A stretch of 64,000 nt of DNA from Streptomyces sp. RPA4-2 (GCF_012273515.2 NZ_CP050975.2:7254001-7318000); one strand, 5' to 3'. Positions 27,753 through 36,002 are shown, numbered from the stretch's first letter. The notes: generated by a model from the sequence alone, not told the origin. A program made the numbers and translations.

Positions 27753-28823
27753 TCAGGCGGTGAGGGTGGGGTAATCGGTGTAGCCGCGGTGGTCGCCGCC
27801 GTAGAAGGTGGCCTGGTCGGGGTCGTTGAAGGGGCCGCCGGAGGCGAGGCGCCGGGGCAGGTCGGGGTTGGCCAGGAACAGCGCGCCGTAGGCCACCATG
27901 TCCGCGCTTCCGTCCTCGATCAGACCCAGCGCGTCGGGGCCGGTGACGTCAGGATGGGTGAACGGGTTGAGGACGAACGTGCCGGGCCAGACCTTGCGCA
28001 GCCGCGGGGTCAGGTCGCGGTTCGGCCCCTCCATCAGGTGCAGGTAGGCCAGGTCCAGGCCGGCGAGCCGGTCCAGCAGGGCGAGGTAGACCTCGTCCGG
28101 GTTGTCCTCGGCGATGTCGTTGAACCGGTTCCCGGGCGAGATCCGCAGGCCCACCCGGTCGCCGCCGATCGCCTCGGCCACGGCGGTGACGACCTCGACG
28201 GCGAAGCGGATCCGGCCCTCGGTGGTGGCGCCCCACTCGTCGGTGCGGTGGTTGGTGTTGGGCGCGAGGAACTGGTGGATCAGGTAGCCGTTGGCACCGT
28301 GCAGCTCCACGCCGTCGAACCCGGCCTCGACCGCGTTGCGGGCGGCGTCGGTGAAGTCCGCGACGGTCCGCCGGATCTCCGCCCCGCTCAGCTCCTTCGG
28401 CGTCACGAACTCCTTCGGCCCCTCGTGGGTGTAGACCCGCCCCTCGGCGGCCACCGCCGACGGCCCCACCGGCACCAGCCCGTCGGGCAGCAGGCTCGGG
28501 TGCCCGATCCGGCCGGTGTGCATCAGCTGCGCGAAGATCGCACCGCCCTCGCGGTGCACGGCGTCGGTCACCGTCCGCCATGCCCGCACCTGCCCGGGCG
28601 TGTGCAGACCGGCGGTGTCGGGGTAGCCCTGGCCGAGCGGTGAGGGCTGGATGCCCTCCGTGACGATCAGCCCGGCGGTGGCGCGCTGCGCGTAGTACGT
28701 CGCCATCAGCTCGGTCGCCTCGGCGCTGGGACCGTAGGCGCGGCTGCGGGTCATCGGCGCCATCACGAGGCGGTTCGCCAGGCGCTTGCCGCCCAGAGCG
28801 ATCGGATCGAAAGCAGTGGTCAT
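27753..28823 (-). CDS. Alkene reductase of the Old Yellow Enzyme family
   Basis: A 356-residue FMN-dependent ene-reductase (NemA/OYE type) that reduces activated C=C bonds or nitro groups with NAD(P)H. Family hallmarks: RLVMAPMTRSRA, AIFAQLMHTGRIGHPSLLP, the substrate-binding pair in GVELHGANGYLIHQFL, NHRTDEWG, and the late FMN phosphate loop DMVAYGALFLANPDL. GGAGGAAG precedes the ATG. A quinone reductase follows 97 bases downstream. The gene is divergent from a MarR regulator across a region with paired palindromes. Confidence 0.92.
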   Translation of the reverse strand: MTTAFDPIALGGKRLANRLVMAPMTRSRAYGPSAEATELMATYYAQRATAGLIVTEGIQPSPLGQGYPDTAGLHTPGQVRAWRTVTDAVHREGGAIFAQLMHTGRIGHPSLLPDGLVPVGPSAVAAEGRVYTHEGPKEFVTPKELSGAEIRRTVADFTDAARNAVEAGFDGVELHGANGYLIHQFLAPNTNHRTDEWGATTEGRIRFAVEVVTAVAEAIGGDRVGLRISPGNRFNDIAEDNPDEVYLALLDRLAGLDLAYLHLMEGPNRDLTPRLRKVWPGTFVLNPFTHPDVTGPDALGLIEDGSADMVAYGALFLANPDLPRRLASGGPFNDPDQATFYGGDHRGYTDYPTLTA

Positions 28824-28886
28824 GGGTTTCTTCCTCCGGTGGGTGATGCTCCGCGGCCGGACGCTCACGAGCCCGCACCAGCAGAT

Positions 28887-28923
28887 GCCTGTCTGGACAA
28901 GTAAATCACCTGTCCGAACAGGT
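28887..28923. promoter_or_regulatory. Two tandem 16-bp palindromes, likely repressor operators
   Basis: GCCTGTCTGGACAAGT (28887-28902) and ACCTGTCCGAACAGGT (28908-28923) share the pattern CTGTC/ACAGG, are each self-complementary in their arms, and start 21 bases apart, two helical turns, so both would be on one DNA face. They lie 64-100 bases upstream of the ene-reductase start, where its promoter should be, and upstream of the divergent MarR gene. Confidence 0.65.
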
Positions 28924-29069
28924 AATGCCCCCGAATCCATTCCCGCTTCGACGTGTGAAGCACGCAACACGGGACGAACTGTCCGTATACATCCCGATAG
29001 TGGTCAGGTATCTCCAGTTAACGCATGGGAGATAGGCTTATGCTGCCCAAACAGGAAAGTGAGGTTCCG

Positions 29070-29603
29070 ATGACGCAGTCCACGCCGGAAGCCGGGGAGG
29101 GCCTCGCGGAGGCGGGGCAGGGGGTCACCGTTCCGGTACCGGCCGCGGCCGGCAGCGGGCCGGTCAGTCACGCGATCTTCCGTCTGGCCCGCCTGCACCG
29201 CATGTTCGCGGGGCAGCTACTGCGCCGGATCGGCCTGCATCCGGGCCAGGAGCTGGTGATGATGCACCTGTGGGAGCTCGGCCCCCAGAGGCAGGCCGAC
29301 CTGGTGCGGCTGATGGACTCCGACGCCGCCACGATGACCCGCACCGTGCGGCGCCTGGAGCAGGCCGGCTTCGTCCGCCGCAGCCCCTCGCCCACCGACA
29401 GGCGCGCCTCGCTCATCGAACCCACGGCGGCCAGCCATGCCCTGCGCCGTGAGGTCGAGCAGGTCTGGAGTCATCTGGAGGACCTCTCCACGGCGGGCCT
29501 CTCCGCCGAGGAGCGAACCGCTGCCCTGCACACCCTCGAACGCCTGGAACAGAACCTCGTCCGGGCCGCCGCCGATCCTGACGGGGCGTGCGGGGGGAAT
29601 TAG
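29070..29603 (+). CDS. MarR-family transcriptional regulator
   Basis: A 177-residue winged-helix regulator. The wHTH core is ELVMMHLWELGPQRQADLVRLMDSDAATMTRTVRRLEQAGFVRR followed by the wing PSPTDRRASLIEPT. MarR proteins are dimeric repressors released by phenolic or oxidising ligands. It is divergent from the ene-reductase and is the natural candidate to bind the paired palindromes between them. The ATG at 29070 follows GTGAGG. In-frame ATGs at 29025 and 29040 would lengthen it slightly. Confidence 0.88.
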   Translation: MTQSTPEAGEGLAEAGQGVTVPVPAAAGSGPVSHAIFRLARLHRMFAGQLLRRIGLHPGQELVMMHLWELGPQRQADLVRLMDSDAATMTRTVRRLEQAGFVRRSPSPTDRRASLIEPTAASHALRREVEQVWSHLEDLSTAGLSAEERTAALHTLERLEQNLVRAAADPDGACGGN

Positions 29604-29849
29604 CACGTCGACGACCGCATCGCGGCACAAGGGCTGTGGGCAAGGGAGATTGACTGACGCCCTTGGTTCCCTTCACGAGTCCCAGCTCTGGCCCACTTCG
29701 TGTGGTCGCGTACGCGGGGTGACTGTTGATCTCCGCCTCATGGTGGGTTCACTGGTCGTAGGCGGTCGGTGCGCGGATGACCGGCCGGCCGCGCATGAAC
29801 CCGGCTCCCCTCATCAGGCCCCTGGGAACCGGTCATCTAGGCTGGCGCG

Positions 29850-30701
29850 GTGGCTGATGAGCAGGAGCGGGTGCGGCCGTCGGGAGTGTGGGCGACGGCG
29901 GTGGGGGTCGCCAGGGTGCGGGCGCTGGAGTCCGAGCGGGAGAACGCGCTGTTCCGCGACCCACTGGCACGGGCCTTCGCCACCGCCGGCGGCCTGTGGC
30001 CCTCGTCGCCGCCGCTGCCCGATGACGAGACCGCGCGACGCCGTCGGCTGGCCGTGGCGTTCTCCATCGTCATCAGGACGAAGTTCCTCGACGACCTGTT
30101 GCAGCAGGCCTCCGCGTCCGGGGTCCGGCAGGTCGTGCTGCTCGGCGCCGGCATGGACAGCCGGGCCTTCCGGATGGACTGGCCCGAGGGCACCCGGCTG
30201 TTCGAGGTCGACACCGCCGCGCCACAGGACTTCAAGGCTTCTGTGCTGCGCCAGGAGCGGGCTGTCGCCCGCTGCGAGCGGATCACCGTCGCGGTGGATC
30301 TGCGTGAGGACTGGCCAGGCGCGCTGGCCGCCGCGGGGCACGACCCGGCCGTGCCGACCGTGTGGATCGCCGAAGGACTGCTGATCTATCTGCCCGAGGA
30401 CGCGGTGGAGCTGCTGCTGGCCCGGATCGGCGCGCAGTCGGCGGCAGGCAGTCGGATGGGGCTGACGTTGGGCTCGCGCGGCGTGATCGAGCGCTTCGGC
30501 GCGGACGCCGCGCCGGGATCGGCGGCGTCCCTGTGGATCTCGGAGATGCCCGACGACCCGGTGGACTGGCTGGCCGGGCACGGCTGGGATGCCGACAGCC
30601 ACACCCTGCGCGAGCGCGCCGCCGCCTACGGCCGCCCGATCAGCACTCCGCCGCAGCGCGAGGAGCGGCCCGGCGGACTGATCTCGGCGGTCCGCCGGTA
30701 G
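29850..30701 (+). CDS. SAM-dependent methyltransferase (leucine carboxyl methyltransferase-like)
   Basis: A 283-residue methyltransferase of the actinobacterial TIGR00027/LCM group. Motif I is VVLLGAGMDSRAFRMDWPEG (about residues 96-115), motif II LFEVDTAAPQDFK, and the family pattern VPTVWIAEGLLIYLPEDAVE is present. Members may methylate carboxylates; the substrate is unknown. GTG start with poor Shine-Dalgarno. A scrap of an ISL3 transposase begins right after its stop, so its 3' end borders an old insertion. Confidence 0.85.
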   Translation: MADEQERVRPSGVWATAVGVARVRALESERENALFRDPLARAFATAGGLWPSSPPLPDDETARRRRLAVAFSIVIRTKFLDDLLQQASASGVRQVVLLGAGMDSRAFRMDWPEGTRLFEVDTAAPQDFKASVLRQERAVARCERITVAVDLREDWPGALAAAGHDPAVPTVWIAEGLLIYLPEDAVELLLARIGAQSAAGSRMGLTLGSRGVIERFGADAAPGSAASLWISEMPDDPVDWLAGHGWDADSHTLRERAAAYGRPISTPPQREERPGGLISAVRR

Positions 30702-30708
30702 AGCGCCT

Positions 30709-30834
30709 AGGGTTCCGGTCAGCCGGAACACCTTGTTGAGGCTGATCGCGTCGCTTCCGGACCCCGCCACCGCATTACCCCGCGTGGTCGGCATGGACGA
30801 GTATGCCCAGCGCAGGGCCCGGCCCCGTTGGTGA
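30709..30834 (+). mobile_element. ISL3-family transposase fragment
   Basis: The frame reads RVPVSRNTLLRLIASLPDP and then LPRVVGMDEYAQRR before running into a stop. This corresponds to the segment just before and at the first catalytic Asp of ISL3 transposases (pattern PRVLGVDEFAxRRG). Both ends of the transposase are missing and no inverted repeats are seen. It also contains a rare TTA codon. A relic of an old insertion. Confidence 0.7.
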
Positions 30835-30922
30835 GGGTGGGGGCCGGACCGATGGGTCGATCCGCGGGTTGATCGGTCCACGGGTCTTGATCGTTGCCGA
30901 GCCTGCTGATTGGTTGGTCGGC

Positions 30923-31462
30923 GTGACTGAACTCGGACCCGTCGCCTGGCCACCTGCCCCGATCAGGACCGAGCGGCTCGTGCTCCGCGAGCCCGAGGCC
31001 CGGGACCGTACGGCGTTCATCGAGCTGCTCACGTCGCCGGAGGTGCACACCTACCTCGGCGGCCCCCGGCCGCGTGACGAGCTTGAGCGCGAGATGTCCG
31101 GGACGCCCGAGCGGTGGCCCGGGAGCTTCGTCGTTGATCTCGACGGGTCGATGATCGGCCAGATCCTGCTCAGGAGAGCAACAGGGCACCGTCGCCCGGC
31201 TGCCGCGGGGAAGGTCGATCTCGGCTACCTGTTCCTGCCGCGGGCGTGGGGATTCGGGTACGCCGCCGAGGCGTGCATGGCGGCACTCGGCTGGCTCGCC
31301 GGCGCGCTTCCCGGTGAGCCGGTGGTGCTCACCACCCAGACGGCCAACGTCGGCTCGATGCGTCTCGCGGCGAAACTGGGGTTCACCGAGGTGGAGCGGT
31401 TCGAGGCTTGGGGCGCCGAGCAGTGGCTCGGCATGCGGTCCCCGGTCACGCCGTCCGATTGA
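30923..31462 (+). CDS. GNAT-family N-acetyltransferase
   Basis: A 179-residue acetyltransferase of the Acetyltransf_3 type. It starts IRTERLVLREPEARDRTAF; the acetyl-CoA loop region is LPRAWGFGYAAEACMAAL, and it ends with the usual NVGSMRLAAKLGFTEVERFE. Substrate unknown. The GTG at 30923 was selected because the fold begins shortly after; no strong Shine-Dalgarno is visible. It lies between the ISL3 scrap and a region of lower gene density. Confidence 0.8.
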   Translation: MTELGPVAWPPAPIRTERLVLREPEARDRTAFIELLTSPEVHTYLGGPRPRDELEREMSGTPERWPGSFVVDLDGSMIGQILLRRATGHRRPAAAGKVDLGYLFLPRAWGFGYAAEACMAALGWLAGALPGEPVVLTTQTANVGSMRLAAKLGFTEVERFEAWGAEQWLGMRSPVTPSD

Positions 31463-31904
31463 GTACGTGCCCGACGGCGAGTTCCCCAACTCGACAGCGC
31501 TGCCAGGCCGGAGCCCAGCGCTACGGAGGCCCGTGAACATCTCACCAGGCGGAGACAGCCGAACGCCTCCCGAAATCGGGGGCCGTTCTCATGTGCGCTG
31601 TCCGTCAACCACCGTGACTCCCCGTCAGTTACCCATCGATCGCGCACGGCAAGGGGACGAACGCCTCGCTGTGTCACCAGGACTCGGCCTGCAGGAAGAG
31701 CGTGATCACCTCCACAAAGAACCAGACGGAGAACACCAGACACGCAATCCACAGCCCCCACAAGACCCAACGAGCCTCTCGTCGTATGCGCATGAGCGGA
31801 TCATCCCCCGTCGCGGTCCTGGCCCTGTCACCGGACATGCCGGCCGGCACGCATCCACAGTGATCGACAGGTCGGCGAAAGCGCGCTTGCGGCAGTCTGC
31901 TTGG
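31463..31904. other. Sparse region between acetyltransferase and a hypothetical gene
   Basis: About 440 bases with less typical codon bias. The only candidate gene is a 39-codon minus-strand membrane ORF listed separately. A short palindrome CCCGA-AA-TCGGG lies at 31569-31580. Nothing else is recognised. Confidence 0.5.
31674..31793 (-). CDS. Possible 39-residue single-span membrane peptide
   Basis: The ORF gives a basic start (MRIRREARW) followed by about 25 hydrophobic residues (VLWGLWIACLVFSVWFFVEV and onward) and an acidic tail ESW. This is the classic composition of a single-span membrane peptide with the N-terminus inside. A GGGGGA element lies about 11 bases upstream of the ATG. Codon bias is weak in the first third. 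It may be real or a chance ORF in an otherwise empty stretch. Confidence 0.35.
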   Translation of the reverse strand: MRIRREARWVLWGLWIACLVFSVWFFVEVITLFLQAESW

Positions 31905-32660
31905 ATGCCGGAGGTGACGACGAGTTCTTCTGTTCCGCCTGCGCACGACGCCGATTCCGACCGCCTGAGGGCCCTGCTGGAACGTGCCGCCACGGGCCGG
32001 GACAGTCAGGCCTGGAGCGATCTCTGGACGGAGCTTTACCACAACGGCTCTCTGGATGTCGCCCATCCGCTGGTGCTGCCCACACTGGCCGACCTAGCGG
32101 AGACCGGCAAAGCCGACGAGGCGGCTTCGGCCCTCCACCTGGCCGGCGCCCTTCTCGTCCAGGCCGACCAGCGGTACGAAACCCGGAACCTGCGGCACCA
32201 GTACACGCCGGAAGTGGCACGCCTACTGGGCGCCGCAAACCGATGGCGGCAGGTCACCGCCGCCCGGAACGACTACTGCTATCTGGTTGAGGCGGTTCTG
32301 AACCTGGAGGGCGACATCCATTGGGCCGAGGGCTTGGTCCGGGGCGTCGTCAGTGAGGAATACGAGCTCGAGTGCCCCGACCCCGACGGCTGCGCGTCGC
32401 TGTGGGTGATTTTCGGAGAGCGAGGCTTCTTCAGCACGGCGGAGGACTACGCCCTCTCCGACGACGTCGAGACCCTTCCTCTCCATCCAGCCGATCCTCG
32501 CGCCCTGGAAGGTCTCGGCCGGCGCCTCTACGACCTCGCCCTGGCCGACGGACATGAGGAAGTCGCGCGCGCCCTGACCTATGCCTTCGGTGAGGCGACC
32601 TGCCCGGAGTGTCGGCAGCGCTTCTCCGTCATCGGGCAGGTCGTCACAGCTTCCAGCTGA
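31905..32660 (+). CDS. Hypothetical helical-repeat-like protein with C-terminal CxxC
   Basis: A 251-residue cytoplasmic protein I do not recognise. The N-terminal half has alpha-helical, TPR/HEAT-like rhythm (LVLPTLADLAETGKADEAASALHLAGALL). The C-terminus ends ATCPECRQRFSVIGQ, a single CPxC pair that could bind zinc with another chain or be redox-active. The ATG at 31905 has no good Shine-Dalgarno; a GTG three codons later is possible. GC at third positions is lower than in neighbours, and the gene sits between a transposase scrap and a tRNA-like fragment, so it may have been acquired. Confidence 0.6.
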   Translation: MPEVTTSSSVPPAHDADSDRLRALLERAATGRDSQAWSDLWTELYHNGSLDVAHPLVLPTLADLAETGKADEAASALHLAGALLVQADQRYETRNLRHQYTPEVARLLGAANRWRQVTAARNDYCYLVEAVLNLEGDIHWAEGLVRGVVSEEYELECPDPDGCASLWVIFGERGFFSTAEDYALSDDVETLPLHPADPRALEGLGRRLYDLALADGHEEVARALTYAFGEATCPECRQRFSVIGQVVTASS

Positions 32661-32667
32661 GAACCGC

Positions 32668-32711
32668 GTCGATATGGCGGGATGTGAACCCACGATCTCT
32701 TCGTCCCGAAG
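32668..32711 (-). other. 3'-half tRNA-Pro-like fragment (possible old att site)
   Basis: On the minus strand the sequence CTTCGGGACGAAGAG runs into a T-arm-like GTGGGTTCACATCCC and then GCC. This follows the anticodon arm, variable loop and T-arm of proline tRNA (CGG) of streptomycetes as I remember it, with a few mismatches. The 5' half and the final acceptor pairing are missing, so it is not a functional tRNA. Integrative elements use tRNA 3' ends as attachment sites and leave such pieces. Confidence 0.5.
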
Positions 32712-32889
32712 CGACTTGGGTGGGCGTACCGCCGAAGATGTCACTCAGTCGGTCGCGTGTGGAAGCCGCCCGGCGAGGCATGGGCGGGGCAGGGGCGGTG
32801 GGGCGGGGAACCCGGTGACGGGACCGGGCCCAAGGACTGTGGCACGCTGGGAAACAGCCCGCCCCCGCGCTGTACCGAAGGAGCAAGTC

Positions 32890-33195
32890 ATGCCCGTCGA
32901 GCCCCTGGCGCAGAAGGAGATCGAGACGCGCCTGTCGGACCTGCCCGGCTGGTCGCTCGACGGCGACCACCTCACCCGCTCCTACCGCCTGGCCTCCCAC
33001 TCCGCCGCCACCGCGATGGTCGTGCACATCGCCCAGGTGCAGGAGGAACTCGACCACCACTCCGACCTGACACTCGGCTACGACACGGTCACCCTCACCG
33101 TGAACACGCACAGCGTCGGCGGCGCCGTCACCGACCTCGACTTCGCGCTCGCCCGCAGGGTGGAGAACCTCGCCCCGGGACACGGCGCCGCCTGA
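32890..33195 (+). CDS. 4a-hydroxytetrahydrobiopterin dehydratase (pterin-4a-carbinolamine dehydratase)
   Basis: A 101-residue PCD/DCoH-family protein. It starts with LAQKEIETRLSDLPGWSLDGDHLTRSY and carries the active-site pattern VQEELDHHSDLTLGYDTVTLTVNTH, with the paired histidines that dehydrate the 4a-carbinolamine. It normally recycles tetrahydrobiopterin for aromatic amino acid hydroxylases; no hydroxylase gene is nearby. AAGGAG stands 8 bases before the ATG. The methyltransferase gene follows after five bases, so they are likely co-transcribed. Confidence 0.88.
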   Translation: MPVEPLAQKEIETRLSDLPGWSLDGDHLTRSYRLASHSAATAMVVHIAQVQEELDHHSDLTLGYDTVTLTVNTHSVGGAVTDLDFALARRVENLAPGHGAA

Positions 33196-33200
33196 CCCGC

Positions 33201-33950
33201 ATGCTGGACTACGAGAAGGAAGCAGCAGCCTACGACGCCAGCCGCGGCGGTGAACCCCGCGCCGAGGCGGCCGCGAACGCGGTGCTCGGCCTCGTCCCCG
33301 AGGACGCGCGCGACCTGCTCGACACGGCCTGCGGTACGGGAACGGTCACCCGCCGCCTCGCCATCGCACGCCCACGGCTGCGGGTGACGGGCGCGGACGC
33401 CGCGCACAGCATGACGCGGATGGCCGCGGCACGGCTCCCGGGCTCCGTGATACGCGCCGACAGCCGCCGACTGCCCTTCGCCGACGCCTCGTTCGACGCC
33501 GTCACCAGCGTATGGCTGCTGCATCTGGTCGACAGCGGCGCGGACGTCCGGGACATCGTCGCCGAGTGCGCACGGGTACTGCGTCCGGGCGGGGTGTACG
33601 TCACCACCGTCGACAAGGCCGCCGCGCACGACGTGGGCAGCGACATCGACGCCGTACTCGCCCCGCGACCGCGACGGGCCGCCCGGGACGCGGCGGACCA
33701 GGTGACGGCGTACGCCGGCGAGTACGGCCTCGTCCCGGCCGGACGGAGCCGGTTTCGGGGCCATGGGCAGGGCCGCAGCCCGCGCGGCACCGTGGCGGAC
33801 CTGCGACGCGGCTGGTTCACCCGGCTGGCGCCCGGCGAAGTGCTGACGGAGCACTTCGTCACCCTGCTCGAAGCACTGCCCGATCAGGACGTCCCGCGCC
33901 CCGAACCGCGGTTCGCGCTGCGCGCGTTCAGGAAGCCGCCGGCCGGGTGA
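33201..33950 (+). CDS. Class I SAM-dependent methyltransferase
   Basis: A 249-residue methyltransferase. Motif I is DLLDTACGTGTVTRRLA (about residues 38-54), the acidic loop is VTGADAAHSMTRMA, and AVTSWLLHLVDSG-like motif III with ECARVLRPGGVYVTTVD is present. Acceptor unknown. It starts five bases after the pterin dehydratase stop. Its 3' end overlaps the convergent hypothetical gene by 23 bases. Confidence 0.85.
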   Translation: MLDYEKEAAAYDASRGGEPRAEAAANAVLGLVPEDARDLLDTACGTGTVTRRLAIARPRLRVTGADAAHSMTRMAAARLPGSVIRADSRRLPFADASFDAVTSVWLLHLVDSGADVRDIVAECARVLRPGGVYVTTVDKAAAHDVGSDIDAVLAPRPRRAARDAADQVTAYAGEYGLVPAGRSRFRGHGQGRSPRGTVADLRRGWFTRLAPGEVLTEHFVTLLEALPDQDVPRPEPRFALRAFRKPPAG

Positions 33951-34398
33951 ACTCCATGACCCAGTTCGTCACCCAGGTTCTCTCCCCGTCCACGGAGAAG
34001 GCCTGTTCCCAACGGGCCGTGGCCGCGGAGATCCCCGACCACACGAACCGCACCCCCACGTCCTTCCCGTCATGCGTGTCCTCCCCGTGGAACACCCCGC
34101 GTCCGTCGCTCCCGAACGCCCCGGTGACCGGCGGGAACAGCTTCCCGCCGCGGCTGGAGGACCAGTTCAGCGACCACTCCCGTGCCGCCGGGTCGAACAA
34201 CCGCAGGGTGAGCCCCTTCCAGCCCTGACCCGGCACCGCCATCTCGTCGATGTTCGCGGCCCCGTCGAACAGACTCCAGCAGCGGCTCGTGGCCGGGAAC
34301 TCCTCCCAGTCGTTGCCGTCGTCGAGGAAGTCCGCCAGACGCCGGTTGTGGACGTTCCAGTCGCCGTGCAGGAAGTCGAAGTCGTGCGGGCCGCTCAT
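33928..34398 (-). CDS. Conserved hypothetical protein, lipocalin/DUF1579-like
   Basis: A 156-residue protein with a beta-rich pattern: it begins MSGPHDFDFLHGDWNVHNRRLADFL and contains NWSSSRGGKLFPPVTGAFG, FVWSGISAATARWEQAFS and the final TNWVMEFTR. The start and the spacing of Trp residues recall the DUF1579/lipocalin-like family, often hydrophobic-ligand binders, but no function is known. ATGA overlap with the upstream gene indicates coupled translation. In many genomes such proteins sit beside WYL regulators, as here. Confidence 0.7.
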   Translation of the reverse strand: MSGPHDFDFLHGDWNVHNRRLADFLDDGNDWEEFPATSRCWSLFDGAANIDEMAVPGQGWKGLTLRLFDPAAREWSLNWSSSRGGKLFPPVTGAFGSDGRGVFHGEDTHDGKDVGVRFVWSGISAATARWEQAFSVDGERTWVTNWVMEFTRPAAS

Positions 34399-35018
34399 GA
34401 ACGGTCTCCCGTCGTGCCCCCGGAAAGCGAGTCGGCGAGGTAGCCGGCGAGGTCGGGGGCCGTGGGTGAGAGCAAGTGCCTGACCCAGGCGTCGCGTTCG
34501 TGCAGGATCGGCGGCAACTCCCAGACGCAGCCGATCCAGGGCATCGCGAGCGTCCCGAAGTGGGTGGGGTCCCGGTCCGGGCAGCCCAGTACCGGCTGGC
34601 CCGCCGCCGCGCCCCGGAAGTGCAGGACGTTGTCCCACACCCAGCTGTACGCGTTGAGGTAGGCGCCGTCGTCCCCGCCCCGGTGCAGGACGACGAACGA
34701 CGCCGGCGGGGTGCCGTCCGGCTCCGGCAGCAGGGCCGGCAGCAGCGCGTACGCCGCCTCCTCGACCTCGGGCGCGATGCCCGCCGGGTCGGCGGTGACG
34801 TGATAGCGCTTGATCCACCGCCCCGCCACCTCGATGGGCGGCGCTACGGTCAGCAGCTTCTCCCTGAAGCCCGTGGAGCCCGTGGAGCGCGCGGAGGCCG
34901 CGGCGTCCGCGGATGCCGTGGACGGCGCCGCGGTCGTGGCGGTCGGAGGGTTCGTCGGTGACCCGGGACGCGCCGTACTCGTCGAGGTCTCTGGATTCGT
35001 GGGGGTCGTCGAGGTCAT
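34395..35018 (-). CDS. Conserved hypothetical protein with Thr/Pro/Ala-rich N-terminus
   Basis: A 207-residue protein. The first 60 residues are low-complexity Thr/Ser/Pro/Ala; the conserved part begins at FREKLLTVAPPIEVAGRWIKRYHVTAD. It contains FVVLHRGGDDGAYLNAYSWVWDNVLHFRG and the C-terminal AMPWIGCVWELPPILHERDAWVRHLLS. No domain is recognised and no signal peptide is present. It is translationally coupled to the downstream DUF1579-like gene and divergent from a WYL regulator, with a perfect inverted repeat between them, so the pair is probably that regulator's target. Confidence 0.65.
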   Translation of the reverse strand: MTSTTPTNPETSTSTARPGSPTNPPTATTAAPSTASADAAASARSTGSTGFREKLLTVAPPIEVAGRWIKRYHVTADPAGIAPEVEEAAYALLPALLPEPDGTPPASFVVLHRGGDDGAYLNAYSWVWDNVLHFRGAAAGQPVLGCPDRDPTHFGTLAMPWIGCVWELPPILHERDAWVRHLLSPTAPDLAGYLADSLSGGTTGDRS

Positions 35019-35039
35019 GGCAGGACGGTAGAGCCGCTC

Positions 35040-35060
35040 CACTGACATCCTGTGTCAGTG
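35040..35060. promoter_or_regulatory. Perfect inverted repeat at the WYL regulator start
   Basis: CACTGACA (35040-35047), five bases TCCTG, TGTCAGTG (35053-35060). The right arm contains the GTG start chosen for the regulator (35058-35060). The left arm is 22 bases upstream of the divergent gene's start. The position fits autorepression plus control of the divergent pair. Confidence 0.7.
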
Positions 35061-36002
35061 AAGTCCAGCCGCCTGGTGTCCATTCTTCTGCTGCTGCAGA
35101 CCCGCGACCGCATGACGGCCGCCCAACTCGCGGAGGAGCTGGAGGTGTCGGTACGGACCGTGTACCGGGACGTGGAGTCACTGCACGCGGCCGGTGTACC
35201 GCTCTACGGCGACGCGGGCCACGCGGGCGGCTACCGGCTCCTGGACGGCTACCGCACCCGGCTCACCGGACTCACGGCCGGGGAGGCCGAGGCGCTGTTC
35301 CTCGCGGGCGTGCCCGGCCCCGCCGCCGAACTCGGGCTCGGCCGGGTCCTCGCCGCGGCCCGGCTGAAGGTCCGTGCGGCCCTCCCGCGTGAGCTGCGTG
35401 CCCACGCCGACCGGATCAGCGACCGCTTCCACCTCGACGCGCCGGGCTGGTACGCGGACGCCGACGACATCCCGTACCTCCCCGCCGTCGCCGAGGCCGT
35501 CTGGAACGGCCGCGTCCTGAGCGTCCTGTACCGGCGGTGGCGCGAGCCCACCGATGTACGGCGCCGCCTGGAGCCGTACGGCCTGGTCCTGAAAGCGGGT
35601 CGCTGGTACGTGGTGGCGGGACCGGGGCCGCGTACCTTCCGCGTCGATCAGATCCTCCAACTCGACGTCTCCGAGGAGGGGTTCACGCTCCCCGAGGACT
35701 TCGACCTGGCCGCGTACTGGACGGCCTACCAACGGGACTTCCACGACCGGCTGCACCGCGGCGAGGCGGTGATCCGGGTGGCGCCGGGAACCCGGCTCAC
35801 CGGCGCGGCGGGCGACGCTCTGGCGGCGGCCGGCGTGCGGGAGCCGGACGGTTGGACCCGGGCCACCGTCCCGATCGAGTCCGTGGACCGTGCCCATGAC
35901 GAGTTCCTCGCCCTCGGAGCCGGAATCGAGGTGCTGGAGCCCGTCGAACTGCGGGACCGGATCGCGCGGACGGCTGCGGCGCTGGCCCGGCTGTACGCGT
36001 AG
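35058..36002 (+). CDS. WYL-domain transcriptional regulator (YafY/DeoR-like)
   Basis: A 314-residue regulator. The N-terminal winged helix is LVSILLLLQTRDRMTAAQLAEELEVSVRTVYRDVESLHAAG. The middle holds the WYL domain (VLSVLYRRWREP, EPYGLVLKAGRWYVVAGPG, FRVDQILQL), and a WCX-like C-terminal domain follows. WYL domains bind nucleic-acid or nucleotide ligands to control DNA binding. GTG at 35058 matches the usual KSSRLVS start; a GTG two codons upstream is possible. It is divergent from two hypothetical genes with a palindrome in the narrow gap. Confidence 0.88.
   Translation: MKSSRLVSILLLLQTRDRMTAAQLAEELEVSVRTVYRDVESLHAAGVPLYGDAGHAGGYRLLDGYRTRLTGLTAGEAEALFLAGVPGPAAELGLGRVLAAARLKVRAALPRELRAHADRISDRFHLDAPGWYADADDIPYLPAVAEAVWNGRVLSVLYRRWREPTDVRRRLEPYGLVLKAGRWYVVAGPGPRTFRVDQILQLDVSEEGFTLPEDFDLAAYWTAYQRDFHDRLHRGEAVIRVAPGTRLTGAAGDALAAAGVREPDGWTRATVPIESVDRAHDEFLALGAGIEVLEPVELRDRIARTAAALARLYA

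Noticed and set aside
32668..32711. A functional tRNA gene
   Set aside because: Only the anticodon arm to T-arm part is present; D-arm and acceptor pairing are missing.
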